Shown: in pieces, positions 1-8,178 of the stretch | Numbering within the stretch: the stretch's first letter is position 1 | How the letters are laid out: each line of letters opens with the position of its first letter | Virus record (IMG/VR): IMGVR_UViG_3300041964_000134 | Span: 1 to 21,981 of that record | Reading direction: 5' to 3' (one strand) | Length of the DNA: 21,981 bases | DNA from: a virus | Notes under the pieces: generated by a model | Told to the model about the DNA's origin: nothing | The model's database searches: none | What the model saw: the letters and a program-made list of their open reading frames with translations, nothing else | Translations under genes and position numbers: made by a program

Positions 1-719
1 GCCGTGAGGGTAATCGAGAGACCTAACCGTGTTTGGTGATCATCGCTCGCGAACTCGGAGCCGACGATTCCGCCCGAAGTGCGTCGGGTGCTCGAGTTGC
101 GATGCGTCAGATCGATAGTCTTCGCTACCAGCGAGTACAAGCGCGCCCGCCGCGGGATGGACAATACCTGCTGCGATGTGAGCTGCGGCGGACGATGGAT
201 CTTCTATGCCTTGCTTGCTGGCCGACGCGCCGCGACCTGGGCAGGAGGCGTTCGCACGGGACCGGCCTAGAGGGGTTGCGGCGGCTACTGACGCTCGTCA
301 CGTGCTGGGGCGTAGAGATTTCCGGATGAGGCACGGGTGCGTGATCGGACCTGTGGAGCAATACGCCAGGCACGCGCCGATCCGCGCGCGCCGGTGTACG
401 CTCGTTCCGTTGTCTAGGTTCCCGGCGTGTGGTGGACCAAACGCGCGGACTTGCACTTTTCTGCGCACTGAAAGCATGGCGCACTTCGGTGTGTGCCTGA
501 CACGGCACGTGACGCGAGGCTGCTTGCAGATGTTGCAAGAACTGCCCTCGCAGAACAGCTCCCCACCCACGAACGTGACGCTCATCGTCGTCGGAGTGAC
601 AAACTTTATGATAGCAGCTGACACGGTACTTTTGCCATGCCGTGGCCGGTGTGCGCAGCAAATCGGCATCCGTAGCGAGGCGGACGCTCCTCGTTCTGAG
701 CACGCATTACCGTGCTGAG

Positions 720-757
720 GCCCGCGGCTGCTGGCCATCACGGCCAGCGCCGCGGGC
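720..757 (+). other. Strong GC hairpin upstream of a terminator
   Basis: The arm GCCCGCGGC (720-728) pairs with GCCGCGGGC (749-757), and inside it CTGGCC (731-736) pairs with GGCCAG (742-747) around the loop ATCAC. It lies directly before a second hairpin with a T-run, so the pair may form a tandem terminator or attenuator. No gene is assigned upstream. Confidence 0.5.
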
Positions 758-787
758 GGGGAGGGCTTCGCATGAGCCCCCCTTTTT
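758..787 (+). terminator. Candidate rho-independent terminator
   Basis: GGGCT (763-767) pairs with AGCCC (775-779). Flanking G and C runs can extend the stem, and TTTTT follows at 783-787. This is the classic intrinsic terminator layout for plus-strand transcription. The gene it would end is not identified. Confidence 0.5.
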
Positions 788-1586
788 CAACGAGCGCGCG
801 ATCTCGATCGAGAGTTGCTCATTCACCTGGTAGCTGACCGCCAAGAGAGTGGTGGTCGCAATCCGCATGCTCTCTGGACAAGGGGCAGGATGCGGCGCCG
901 GTGGATGAACAGGCAGACCTGGCGGCCGCGCTGCAGATGGATGCGGCGAGAACTGTGCCGTTCGATCGCGGAGTTGCGGTCGTCAATGTGTTCGCGGGTG
1001 CAGTCGCTTTGGCGGCCGGTGGTGGTTTGAGTTGCTGTCCGGATTCCCAGATGTGGAGGCGCGGACAGCAACCTGCTGCAAGAAGGCTCGCATAAGGGCG
1101 CGCAGAGCAAGCGAGAGCGCCATCAGCATAGCGGATCGAGAGCGGCACGGCAAGCATAGGGCGCGCCTGGAGGCCGAAGGAGATCCGCAGCAGCAGAGAC
1201 TACTGCCGATGCAGATCTCCGCCGACGCTAGCCCGCCGCTGGTGGATGACGGGGTGCTCGGCGATGCGCTGCGAGTCGAGCCGCGGAAATGCCTGACAAA
1301 CGCTTCGATCTGGGCATGCAGGCTCTGGCGCTCATCGAGCAGATCCGGTTGGGTACTAAACCAATTGGAAAGAACAGAAGCGCCCCGCAGGCAAGCTCAG
1401 TTGGGGAATCACCATCTGGATTAGCTCGGGCCAAGCCCTCAAGTATGCGCTCCACATGCGCCGTAAGAGCCGCTAAAGCACAGTCCAGTCGGTGGGATTT
1501 CACCAATCTGGGACAGTGACAAAACACGGTGGTGGTTCGGCGGTCCGTTGGGGATATCATCTGGCGCGATATTGGGGAATAACCAT

Positions 1587-1615
1587 CACAGCGCGCGTAC
1601 AGTACGCGCGCTGTG
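1587..1615. repeat. 29-bp palindrome with a single central base
   Basis: CACAGCGCGCGTAC (1587-1600) is the exact reverse complement of GTACGCGCGCTGTG (1602-1615), with one A between them. Such a long perfect dyad is typical of a DNA-binding site (operator, partition or origin site) rather than an RNA terminator, and no T-run follows. A ParB-family gene starts about 650 bases downstream, which makes a centromere-like site one possibility. Confidence 0.6.
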
Positions 1616-1652
1616 CGCACGATGTTCTTGTTCATAAGAGAGATGCTACGCT

Positions 1653-1675
1653 TCTCATGAATCTTGATCATGAGA
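1653..1675. repeat. 8-bp inverted repeat with 7-nt spacer
   Basis: TCTCATGA (1653-1660) and TCATGAGA (1668-1675) are exact reverse complements spaced by seven bases. It sits 38 bp after the larger palindrome at 1587-1615, in AT-richer DNA. It could be a second operator; function is unknown. Confidence 0.4.
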
Positions 1676-2272
1676 GCTGTCGCGCAGAAGAAGAGGCGAC
1701 GCTTCGCGCGCCGATGATGGTCTGACATTCAGTCTAGCTTTCTTCGTCGGCCGCCGCTGCAGGAGGAGCTGCGCTGAGCGGATCCGCAACGACCTCCAGA
1801 GTTATGGTGAGGTTATTAACCAGCTCCTACGAGGAAACACTGGACACTCCAGAATACGGGCCAAGCCGCGCGCGGTGATTTCGCCGTCGAACAAGGGGAA
1901 CTCGCGTTAAGCCTCAACCGCGATGCAGCACACCTCGGCGGATGCTGTGACACACTTGCCTTTCTGGATGCATCGGGAAGAAGCCGCAAAGTGGTGGCAG
2001 AAGCTGTGAGTAAGCTCCTCACCTTCGAGGTGCTCGAGACCGTATCACGAGGCACGCTCACAGACGCTGCCATTTTGGAGCCGGTATTTCAATCGCAACA
2101 TGCAAGAGCAGCGCGTGCACGTGGAGCGCTGCTGAACCATGTGATAGATCGCCAATTAGAACCCGACCTATGCACCAACTTAGCTAGCCAGCGAAAGCTG
2201 GGAAGCACACTCCGCCGCAGCAAACGACCGACAGACGGGCGCTTTTCCCCAGGTATAAAAGAAAAGCGAACA

Positions 2273-3499
2273 ATGGCATCCACTAGTCCGCAGCAGCTCA
2301 AGCCGCGAGCGCGACCTGGAGAAGCTGTTGGGCCGCGGCGATCGCGGCAGCGGTTGTCAAAGAGTAAGCGAGAGTTCGACCGGACTGCCCTAAGGAAGAC
2401 AGAACGCGTTCCTTTCTCACGGCCAGAGGGCAATCGTCACAGCCGATCTGGAAGGTCTCGCCTGGAGATCCTCGCGACGGATCGGATCCGCCGGCTCGCC
2501 ATTCAAACGCGTGTCACTTCGATGCCGATGAACTGCAGGATCTCATCGAGAGTCGTGAAAGAGCACGGCGTGATTCAGCCTGTGATCGTGCGCTCAGCGG
2601 ATGGCAAACGTCCTCGAGCTAATCGCTGGCGAGCGCCGCGGGCGAGCGGCACGGCTGCAGAAGGATATTCCGGTCGTCATCCGGGAAGCCACTGACGAGC
2701 AGGCGCTCGAGCTGCAGGCGATCGAGAATCTGCGGCGCGAAGATCTGAACGCGATCGATCGAAGCGACGAAGTATGAGCAGCTCATCGCCAGCTATACGG
2801 TGACACCATCAGATCGGCCGCGTGGCCGCAGTGGCAATGCTTCGAGGAGAAGCTCGGCGGATGAAGAAGACTTCAGCGAGTCTAGGCGGCTGACCTTGAC
2901 TCAATCTGCTCCAAAGTGCAGGAGCTGGTTTTGCGCAGGAAGCTGCCGCACAGCCACGCCGAATTGCAAACTAACCAACTGAACGATTCAGTATCACGGT
3001 CGCGCAGCTCGCAGCAGGTTCGCGGCGCCAAGGCGGACAAACGGGAAGCCGCTCGGGACATGTCCTTTCGGTTGCTGAAGCGGTTGTAAGCCAGGCAAAG
3101 GGCACGCGCAAAGAATCTCGCTGCTTGGCAGAAGAAGCGGCTGGAGTTCGCCGCGATGTCATCTCCATGTGCTGACGGCCGCTCGAAGCGGAAGAAGTGG
3201 ATCGGCTGGTCGCGTAGATGGTGGCTATCACTACCTCATGTCGGGAGCTCCATTCGTGAAGCGACGATAGCTGCGATATGTGCAGGCTCGAATTATCGAG
3301 AGAGTCACAAAAGCTCTGCGCACAGCACACCTGCAGTATCTCTCGGACGGGGCCCATCGGAGCCCCGGTGATTGACTATGATCGGAGCAAATTAGCGGAT
3401 GCGGCGGTGAAGGCTGGCGGAAACTGAACAAGCCTGGCGTCCCTCGACGAAATGCCGTCCGAGCAGGCTAAGTGCACAGGCCCACTAACCGCCGTCTGA
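2273..3499 (+). CDS. ParB/Spo0J-family partition-type protein, frameshifted
   Basis: ParB proteins bind centromere-like sites and use a ParB/Srx domain for CTP-dependent clamping. Read across frames, the signature is clear: an N-terminal DADELQDLIES stretch (about 2521-2556), VKEHGVIQPVIVRSADG, LELIAGERR (about 2610-2635), then a segment ending in IENLRREDLNAID (to about 2760) and a KYEQLIASY stretch before the HTH area. Around 2925-2975 a segment like VQELVLRRKLPHSHAEL matches the helical part that follows the HTH. The start at ATG 2273 and the end near 3499 are estimates. At least six frame changes are needed. The conserved motifs argue for sequence errors rather than decay. It belongs to the replication/partition-like left module together with the HerA-like gene. 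Confidence 0.7.
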
Positions 3500-3860
3500 G
3501 AGCGTCACACACGGCAATCCGTGTTGTAGTGCAGAACATGAGATACTCTACTCGTTCGTCACGTCTGGCGGTTCTTCGCCGCAGCTATGCTTGGGCAATG
3601 GCGATGCGCTCCTGTCACGCGACTGAGCAAACTGGCGGGGTTGGCGCGGAAACACCTGGGGCGAGAAGCTCTCAGACATGACGGTGCACGCACTCCGCGG
3701 CGTCTGCGGCGGAAATCCTGCTCTATTACGATGTGACCGAGCGACTACGGCCGACGAGTGGGGGAACACCTCGTTCAAAGCAGCTTGCGATCCTGTGCCA
3801 GGTGCAGCTCCCGTCATGGGGTGGCGACGAGGTCCAAGCGTGTCTGGAGATGATCGACGT
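3500..3860 (+). other. Unresolved, probably coding stretch with frame breaks
   Basis: No continuous gene can be read. Protein-like pieces appear in different plus-strand frames, for example a stretch with KLAGLARKHLGREAL near 3625-3670 and one with ILLYYDVTERL near 3715-3750. They may be the first part of the gene ending at 4103 or a separate one. No family is recognised. Confidence 0.3.
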
Positions 3861-4103
3861 GTGGAGTATCTAGATGAAGGGCCTATCAACTTCGAGCAGG
3901 ACGGTTTTTATCTGGTCCCTGGTATTTCGAATGCGCCGCCTATCTGCGCTTCGGGAAAGGCGCGAATTTCTCGCTGCGCATTCGCGCGCTGATGTACGAG
4001 CCAACAAAGTGGCTGCTCGAGTATCGCTTCCGCCTTTTTTCGCGACGTCGATCATAATCACCAGGATGAGCTGAACTCCTACGCTCTCACCTTTTCCGAG
4101 TGA
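3861..4103 (+). CDS. Small hypothetical phage protein, frameshifted
   Basis: The piece INFEQDGFYLVPG (from about 3886), a following piece with AAYLRFGKGANFSLRI, then EPTKWLLEYRFRLF and finally NSYALTFSE before a TGA at 4101-4103 read as one aromatic-rich protein of about 80 residues if two or three indels are repaired. The TGA overlaps the GTG of the next gene (GTGA), a coupling arrangement common in this window, which supports the reading frame of the 3' end. The start is uncertain; GTG 3861 is the first plausible one in frame and the gene may begin earlier. The family is not recognised. Confidence 0.4.
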
Positions 4104-4510
4104 CGAAACGAGCAGCGACAAAGCCTGCCCGCGTCTTTGAGATCCTCGTGGCGCTGGCCGGAATCGGTGCTACATATATCGCGCGGTCCGCGGCGACGCA
4201 GAACGCTGTGATGTACACAAGCTGGACGTCTGCCTATGTTTCATACAACACGGGTGGTCGTGTCGTGATTGTGGAGTTCACCGAAGTGCAGCGGCAAGCG
4301 ATCCTGCTTGCGCTGGCTAAGCTGTCCTCACGCGACCTGGCTGGCTTCACTGCACTGCCTCACTCGATCGCAGAGAGAGCATACCTGCAAGGAAGGCGAT
4401 GTATGAGTGTGTTCGATCGTTTGGCCCGGACATCCGATCCATTCATCGGCTTGGAAGAGGTCCACCATGGTCGCGTCCACAGGCGTTGCGCTCGGCAACT
4501 CTTATCGTGA
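4100..4510 (+). CDS. Small hypothetical phage protein, frameshifted
   Basis: Starts at GTG 4100, overlapping the preceding stop by GTGA. The N-terminal half reads cleanly, including YTSWTSAYVSYNTGGR and VEFTEVQRQAILLALAKLS. After about 4325 the sense frame changes (a piece RPGW, then MYE) and returns as FDRLARTSDPF before the stop at 4510. I recall a pattern of this kind (QRQALLLALAKLS followed by RPGW) from small phage proteins of unknown function. No catalytic motif is visible. It sits in a row of small genes leading to the HerA-like ATPase. Confidence 0.45.
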   Translation: MTKRAATKPARVFEILVALAGIGATYIARSAATQNAVMYTSWTSAYVSYNTGGRVVIVEFTEVQRQAILLALAKLSSRDLAGFTALPHSIAERAYLQGRRCMSVFDRLARTSDPFIGLEEVHHGRVHRRCARQLLS

Positions 4511-4551
4511 TCGCTGACTGGTTTACTGCTGGGCACGACCTGGGGACAGTT

Positions 4552-4738
4552 ATGAGGAAACGAACGAATCGACGAAAGGACTGTCGCCAGCATTGCCCAA
4601 AATGCGGGAAAGTACTCGATGCCGCAACAGCGTCGAAGATTCCGGAGATAGGCCGCGCATGGCAGTTTATCTGTCTGCTTCGACTGCGCAGAGCTGCTCA
4701 TGTTCGTCCAGACTAAAGCTCGAGCTCCTAGGCGATAG
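4552..4738 (+). CDS. Small zinc-ribbon protein, frameshifted
   Basis: From ATG 4552 the product carries CPKCGKVLDAATA (from about 4591). After one or two frame changes a second cysteine pair appears as CFDCAELLMF (from about 4678), ending RAPRR at the TAG 4736-4738. Two CxxC knuckles about 25-30 residues apart make a zinc ribbon of about 60 residues. Proteins of this shape are common as single small genes in phage early regions; their role is generally unknown (nucleic-acid binding or protein contact). It lies 24 bases upstream of the HerA-like gene and is probably co-transcribed with it. Confidence 0.5.
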
Positions 4739-4762
4739 AGTCGTGGGATCCCGCCCGACGCC

Positions 4763-5950
4763 ATGGAGACGCTTTTCAACTACAAAAGCGGTGCTGCGCC
4801 GATCGAGATTTGCAGCGCCCAAACCGTATGGCTGACCAATCATGAGCAACTGAAGATCTCCACGACCTATCCGCCCTCGATGCGGTGACGCAAAAGTTTG
4901 CGATCCTTGGGCGCACAGGCTCATGCAAAAGCTACGGCGCGACAAAGCTGTGTGAGGAGATGCTCGACGCCAGGCTCAGGTGGTCGCGCTGGATCCCGTA
5001 GGCGTTTGGTGTGGACTACGCACCGGCACTGCTGATGGCGACGGGTACAACATCCGGTGTTCGGCGGAATCCATGGCGACATTCCGCTCGAGCCTGAGGC
5101 TGTGCGATGATGGCCGATCTGATCGTAGAGCGAAATCTCTCTGCAGTGCGGATCTCTCGAACTTTCTCCTGCTGAGCAGCGCAGATTCGCGACTGCTTTT
5201 GCGATACAGCTCTTTCAGCGCAAGAGACGCAGCGCAGCCCGCTGCACGTCTTCTTCGAGAAGCGCAGGAGTTGTGCCCCAGAAGGTCGGCAGGAGTCGGC
5301 GAAGATGTCGGCGCGTTCGAACGGCTGATCAAGCTAGGGCGCAATTTCGGCATCGGCGCGACCCTGATCTCTCAGCGGCCGCAGGCAGTGAACAAGGATG
5401 TGCTCAACCAGACAGAGTGCTTGCTGGCCTTTCAAATGACGGGCCACATGAACGGAATCGATCGAGGGGTGGATCGCGGAGAAAGGAGTGAATGAGAACA
5501 TCGCCGACATTCTTCCACATCTGAAAATCGGATGTCACCTCTGGTACCTCAGTGGTTGCAGATCACCAGGCAGGTGAAGATCGCCAAAAGAAGACGGCTG
5601 TGTGAGCTCAACACCAAAGCCTGGCATGAAGGCGGTTGAACCTCAGGAGCTGAAACCGTGGAGCTGGAAGAGCTACGAGAGAAGATGGCAGGACGATCGA
5701 ACGCGCGAAAGCTGAAGATCCGAAGGAGCATCGCAAGGAACTCGCGGATGTGAAGCGCCGGCTGGCTGATATGGTGCAGCGGGAAGAGGAGAGATGAGAA
5801 GGAGCAGACTGCAGCGGAGTCGAAACCGGCGCCACGCCAGAAGAGTGGGAGCAGATTAGCTCTTGCAGTGGTGGCTCGAGCAGAGTTTGGCGTGCGACTG
5901 AATGCGACGGTGCAGACAGCTCTCCCGCAACTGTTCAGGCAGGGATCGAA
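4763..5950 (+). CDS. HerA-like (DUF87-type) P-loop ATPase, N-terminal and core part, frameshifted
   Basis: HerA/FtsK-like ATPases form hexameric rings that translocate DNA. Across frames the order is: METLFNYKSG from ATG 4763; FAILGRTGSCKSY (about 4890-4935), the Walker A region with Cys where Gly is expected; VVALDPVGVWCGLR (about 4980-5021); DLSNFLL as Walker B-side strand (about 5155-5168); an FFEEAQEL-type segment (about 5246-5270); then the clean stretch KLGRNFGIGATLISQRPQ (about 5332-5385) with the conserved SQRP, followed by NKDVLNQTE. A charged coiled-coil segment (LREKMAG, ELADVKRRLADM) follows to about 5800. Eight or more indels break the frame. It very likely continues into the frame at 5954-6565, which carries the family's C-terminal winged helices. 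Confidence 0.7.
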
Positions 5951-5953
5951 GTC

Positions 5954-6565
5954 GTGAGCAGGCTACAGCCACTCGTCGCGAAAATTGCAGAAAAGCAGCC
6001 GGCTGATGCAAATATGCAAAAAGGCGGTGCGATTATGCAAAAGGCGTCCTCGAAAATGCATAAAGCGGCCGCGATCATTCCTCCTCGGGGCGAATCGGCA
6101 GGGGAGATCGGCGGCGGTATCCGTCGGATGATGATTGCGTTGGCCCAACGCCCTGGACTGAACAGCAAGCAGCTCGGAGTAAGAGCATCGATGTCCAGCA
6201 ACAGTGGCACGTTTGGCACTTACCTCGCGAAACTCCGGACCAATGGTTGGCTGGAGGGAGGGCGCGACAGCATGCAGCTCACACCTGCAGGAGTCGCGGT
6301 CTTGGGTGAATACACGCCGCTGCCCGAGGGTCAGGCGCTCTTAGACCATTGGCTCACTGACTTAGGACAAGGGAGCGGTGCCGCACGGATGTTGCAGGCT
6401 CTCGCGAACGCGTATCCTCAGGCACTCACAAAGGAGCAGCTCGGCACAGCCGCTAACATCAGCCACAGCAGCGGCACCTTCGGCACTTACCTCAGCAAGC
6501 TACGCACTCTCGAGCTGATCACCGGAAGCAAGGAGCTACAGGCTAGCGCCGAACTCTTTGGATGA
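5954..6565 (+). CDS. C-terminal duplicated winged-helix part of the HerA-like ATPase
   Basis: This 203-residue frame is intact. It holds two related units: SNSGTFGTYLAKLRTNGWLEG (first unit, at 6196-6258) and SHSSGTFGTYLSKLRTLEL (second, at 6460-6516), separated by a PLPEGQALLDHWL linker. These look like two winged-helix domains in tandem. From memory, large phage DUF87/HerA ATPases end with such a duplicated region, so this is most likely the 3' end of the gene beginning at 4763. The open frame can be extended upstream of the listed start. Residues 20-42 contain a threefold 7-residue repeat. It could alternatively be a separate DNA-binding protein. Confidence 0.65.
   Translation: MSRLQPLVAKIAEKQPADANMQKGGAIMQKASSKMHKAAAIIPPRGESAGEIGGGIRRMMIALAQRPGLNSKQLGVRASMSSNSGTFGTYLAKLRTNGWLEGGRDSMQLTPAGVAVLGEYTPLPEGQALLDHWLTDLGQGSGAARMLQALANAYPQALTKEQLGTAANISHSSGTFGTYLSKLRTLELITGSKELQASAELFG
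6014..6076 (+). repeat. Three 21-nt coding repeats
   Basis: Starting at 6014, 6035 and 6056, three in-frame units begin ATGCAAAA, ATGCAAAA and ATGCATAA. They encode MQKGGAI, MQKASSK and MHKAAAI, a 7-residue periodicity in a linker before the winged helices. The 21-base spacing is exact. Confidence 0.6.
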
Positions 6566-6644
6566 CGTGGCGGGCATCCTCAGCTCAGGGCGGGCACCAC
6601 ACGGCCACCCCCCCCTACAAGGAGTCTCCTAAGCCACCCCCCAT

Positions 6645-6677
6645 GGGAGCAGTCTAAGCGACTCCCAGCAGTTTTTT
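6645..6677 (+). terminator. Candidate rho-independent terminator
   Basis: GGGAG (6645-6649) pairs with CTCCC (6662-6666). Within the loop AGTC (6651-6654) could alternatively pair with GACT. Six T residues follow at 6672-6677. It lies after the HerA-like gene and five bases before the next start codon, so it separates the left module from the ParB-like/glycosyltransferase pair. Confidence 0.5.
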
Positions 6678-6681
6678 ACGT

Positions 6682-7440
6682 ATGACCAAAAAAGCAAGTT
6701 CCCATGAAAAACCGCAACCGGCGCCGCTGGCGTCGGGAATTCCAGTGCATTGTAAGTTCGATCGGATCGCGCCAGCGGCCGAGCTGAAGCTCTATCCTGG
6801 CAATTACCGTAAGCACCCAGCGAAGCAACTCGATCGGATGCACAAGGTTATCCAGGGAAACGGCTGGCGCCGGTCGGCCGTCGTCTCCTCGCTCAGCGGG
6901 TGTGTGACGAAGGGCAACGGCACCGTGCAGATGGCACAGCGGCACGGACTCGATGTCCCGATCGAGATCCAGCACTACCGGAATCGCGCAGAGGAGCTGC
7001 GGGACCTGGTTGCTGACAACAAACTTGCAGCCCTTGCGGAAGACGATGACGCGGCCCTGCAGAAGCTGCTCCAGGAACTCGATGCGTCAGAGCTGGAATT
7101 CGCCGCCGTGACGTCAGACGAACTCGAACGCCTGCTCTCGGAGACCGATGTTCCCGAGGGCGAGTTCCCGATCACCGCGAAACTCGGAGAGTCCTACGAC
7201 TACGTCCTCATTTTCACCACCAATGCCACCGAATATGCCTTCCTCCAAAACCTCGTCGGGATCCAACCAGAACGCAGCTACAAGAAAACCGGCGTCGGGC
7301 TCGGTCGCGCGATCCCGCTCGAGCGAGCCCTCGCCGCTCTCCGTGAAAATCGTCATTCCCTCGATGTCCAGGGCAGCAACGATGACCACTCACCGGCTAC
7401 TGCCAAGCGCGCTCGTGTGCGTGCCACGAAGCCAGGCTAA
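6682..7440 (+). CDS. ParB-like nuclease-domain protein (phage ParBc type)
   Basis: A 252-residue protein with a ParB-like N-terminal domain: YPGNYRKHP (residues 38-46), GWRRSAVVSS (61-70), SGCVTKGNGT (72-81) and ADNKLAALAEDD (111-122). The RKHP and GWRR signatures are typical of the stand-alone ParBc domains found in phages beside terminases and DNA-modifying enzymes, not of chromosomal ParB. The family-typical KGHG is KGNG here. The C-terminal half has an acidic linker and a segment with YVLIFTTNATEYAFL whose role I cannot name. It starts at ATG 6682, just after a candidate terminator. The glycosyltransferase gene starts inside its last 98 bases in another frame. Its role in modification is inferred from that neighbour. 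Confidence 0.8.
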   Translation: MTKKASSHEKPQPAPLASGIPVHCKFDRIAPAAELKLYPGNYRKHPAKQLDRMHKVIQGNGWRRSAVVSSLSGCVTKGNGTVQMAQRHGLDVPIEIQHYRNRAEELRDLVADNKLAALAEDDDAALQKLLQELDASELEFAAVTSDELERLLSETDVPEGEFPITAKLGESYDYVLIFTTNATEYAFLQNLVGIQPERSYKKTGVGLGRAIPLERALAALRENRHSLDVQGSNDDHSPATAKRARVRATKPG

Positions 7441-8104
7441 TGAATACGCGAAGGTCGTTGGGGCTGATCGCGTCTGGACGCACCCGGACGAGGTGAAGGG
7501 ACTGACGCCGAAGCTTAACTGGATGTTCGACTGCTTCGATCGTTGGAATGACGGGGATGCGCTCGTTTTCGTGGACGACGACATCCTCAGCGTGCAGCGG
7601 TGCTTCGTCGAGAAAGGCGAACCGGCAACTATCCGAGATCCGGAGCTGATCGAGGCGATCATCACGAACACCGCGCGCCTAGCTGCCGACGTTGGCGCAT
7701 TCTACTTTGGGTGGGAGGCGAGCAATGGCGCGCTCCGCTACTATACCGGTCTGAAGCCGTTCATGCTCACCGGCTACATCAACGGCTGTGCCATGGGGTT
7801 CCGGCGTGGCCACGGCTTGCGCTTCGACGAGCGGATCGTCGCGAAGAACGATTTTGATATCGCAGCGCAAAACGCATGGAAGCACCGGCTGTGCGTGAAG
7901 GATTGCCGCTACACCTTTTGCCAGAAGGAGACATTCACCGGCCGAGGCGGGCAGGCGGCGTTTCGCACCTCAGCGACCGAGAAGCGAGACGTTGTTCTTC
8001 TTCAAAAGAAATGGGGCGATCTCTTCACCTTCGGCGGGCACTCAGGCACACGGAAACGTGACTACGCGGGTGTGCAGAAAATTACCATGAATCTTCCATT
8101 CTAG
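7343..8104 (+). CDS. Predicted phage glycosyltransferase of the TET-associated (TAGT) type
   Basis: I choose GTG 7343 because the product then begins VKIVIPSMSR, matching the IPSxxR start strand of GT-A-fold phage glycosyltransferases; the ATG at 7382 would remove it. The 253-residue product has VCVPRSQANEY (25-35), LTPKLNWM (54-61), the metal-binding DDD at 78-80 in LVFVDDDI, FYFGWE (120-125), TGYINGCAMGF (143-153) and KNDFD (168-172). In the published proposal, TAGT enzymes add sugars to hydroxymethylated pyrimidines in phage DNA. No hydroxymethylating or TET/JBP enzyme is visible in this window, so the substrate is inferred. It overlaps the ParB-like gene by 98 bases and the frame is intact. 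Confidence 0.7.
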   Translation: MKIVIPSMSRAATMTTHRLLPSALVCVPRSQANEYAKVVGADRVWTHPDEVKGLTPKLNWMFDCFDRWNDGDALVFVDDDILSVQRCFVEKGEPATIRDPELIEAIITNTARLAADVGAFYFGWEASNGALRYYTGLKPFMLTGYINGCAMGFRRGHGLRFDERIVAKNDFDIAAQNAWKHRLCVKDCRYTFCQKETFTGRGGQAAFRTSATEKRDVVLLQKKWGDLFTFGGHSGTRKRDYAGVQKITMNLPF

Positions 8105-8107
8105 TCC

Positions 8108-8136
8108 TTGACCAGTGGAGTAATGTGGCGTTACAT
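8108..8136 (+). promoter_or_regulatory. Candidate promoter with PadR-type operator
   Basis: TTGACC (8108-8113) is a near-consensus -35 box. Seventeen bases later TTACAT (8131-8136) stands at the -10 position, though it is a weak match. ATGT (8123-8126) and ACAT (8133-8136) form a dyad around GGCGTT, overlapping the -10. ATGT/ACAT half sites are characteristic of PadR operators, though the usual spacing is somewhat longer. The PadR-like gene starts 43 bases downstream, so autoregulation is likely. Confidence 0.45.
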
Positions 8137-8178
8137 AACGGCACAACTACGAACCTGACCACGAAAGAAAGGTGCAGC

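Larger units (their letters stand above)
1..2272. other. Unresolved region without a recognisable gene
   Basis: No protein family could be recognised here on either strand. Open frames exist on both strands but are arginine-, cysteine- and serine-rich and look like shadow translations of GC-rich DNA. The frame running through about 1864-2272 on the plus strand is open and could be a damaged gene, but it has no motif I know. Since the next 3.7 kb is full of frame breaks, genes may lie here in pieces too short to recognise. Structured elements in this stretch are listed separately. Confidence 0.5.

Noticed and set aside
125-703. 192-residue minus-strand open frame and the overlapping frames at 298-741
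   Set aside because: Very Arg/Ser/His/Cys-rich with no family-like motif, overlapping equally long frames on the other strand. Typical of shadow frames in GC-rich DNA.
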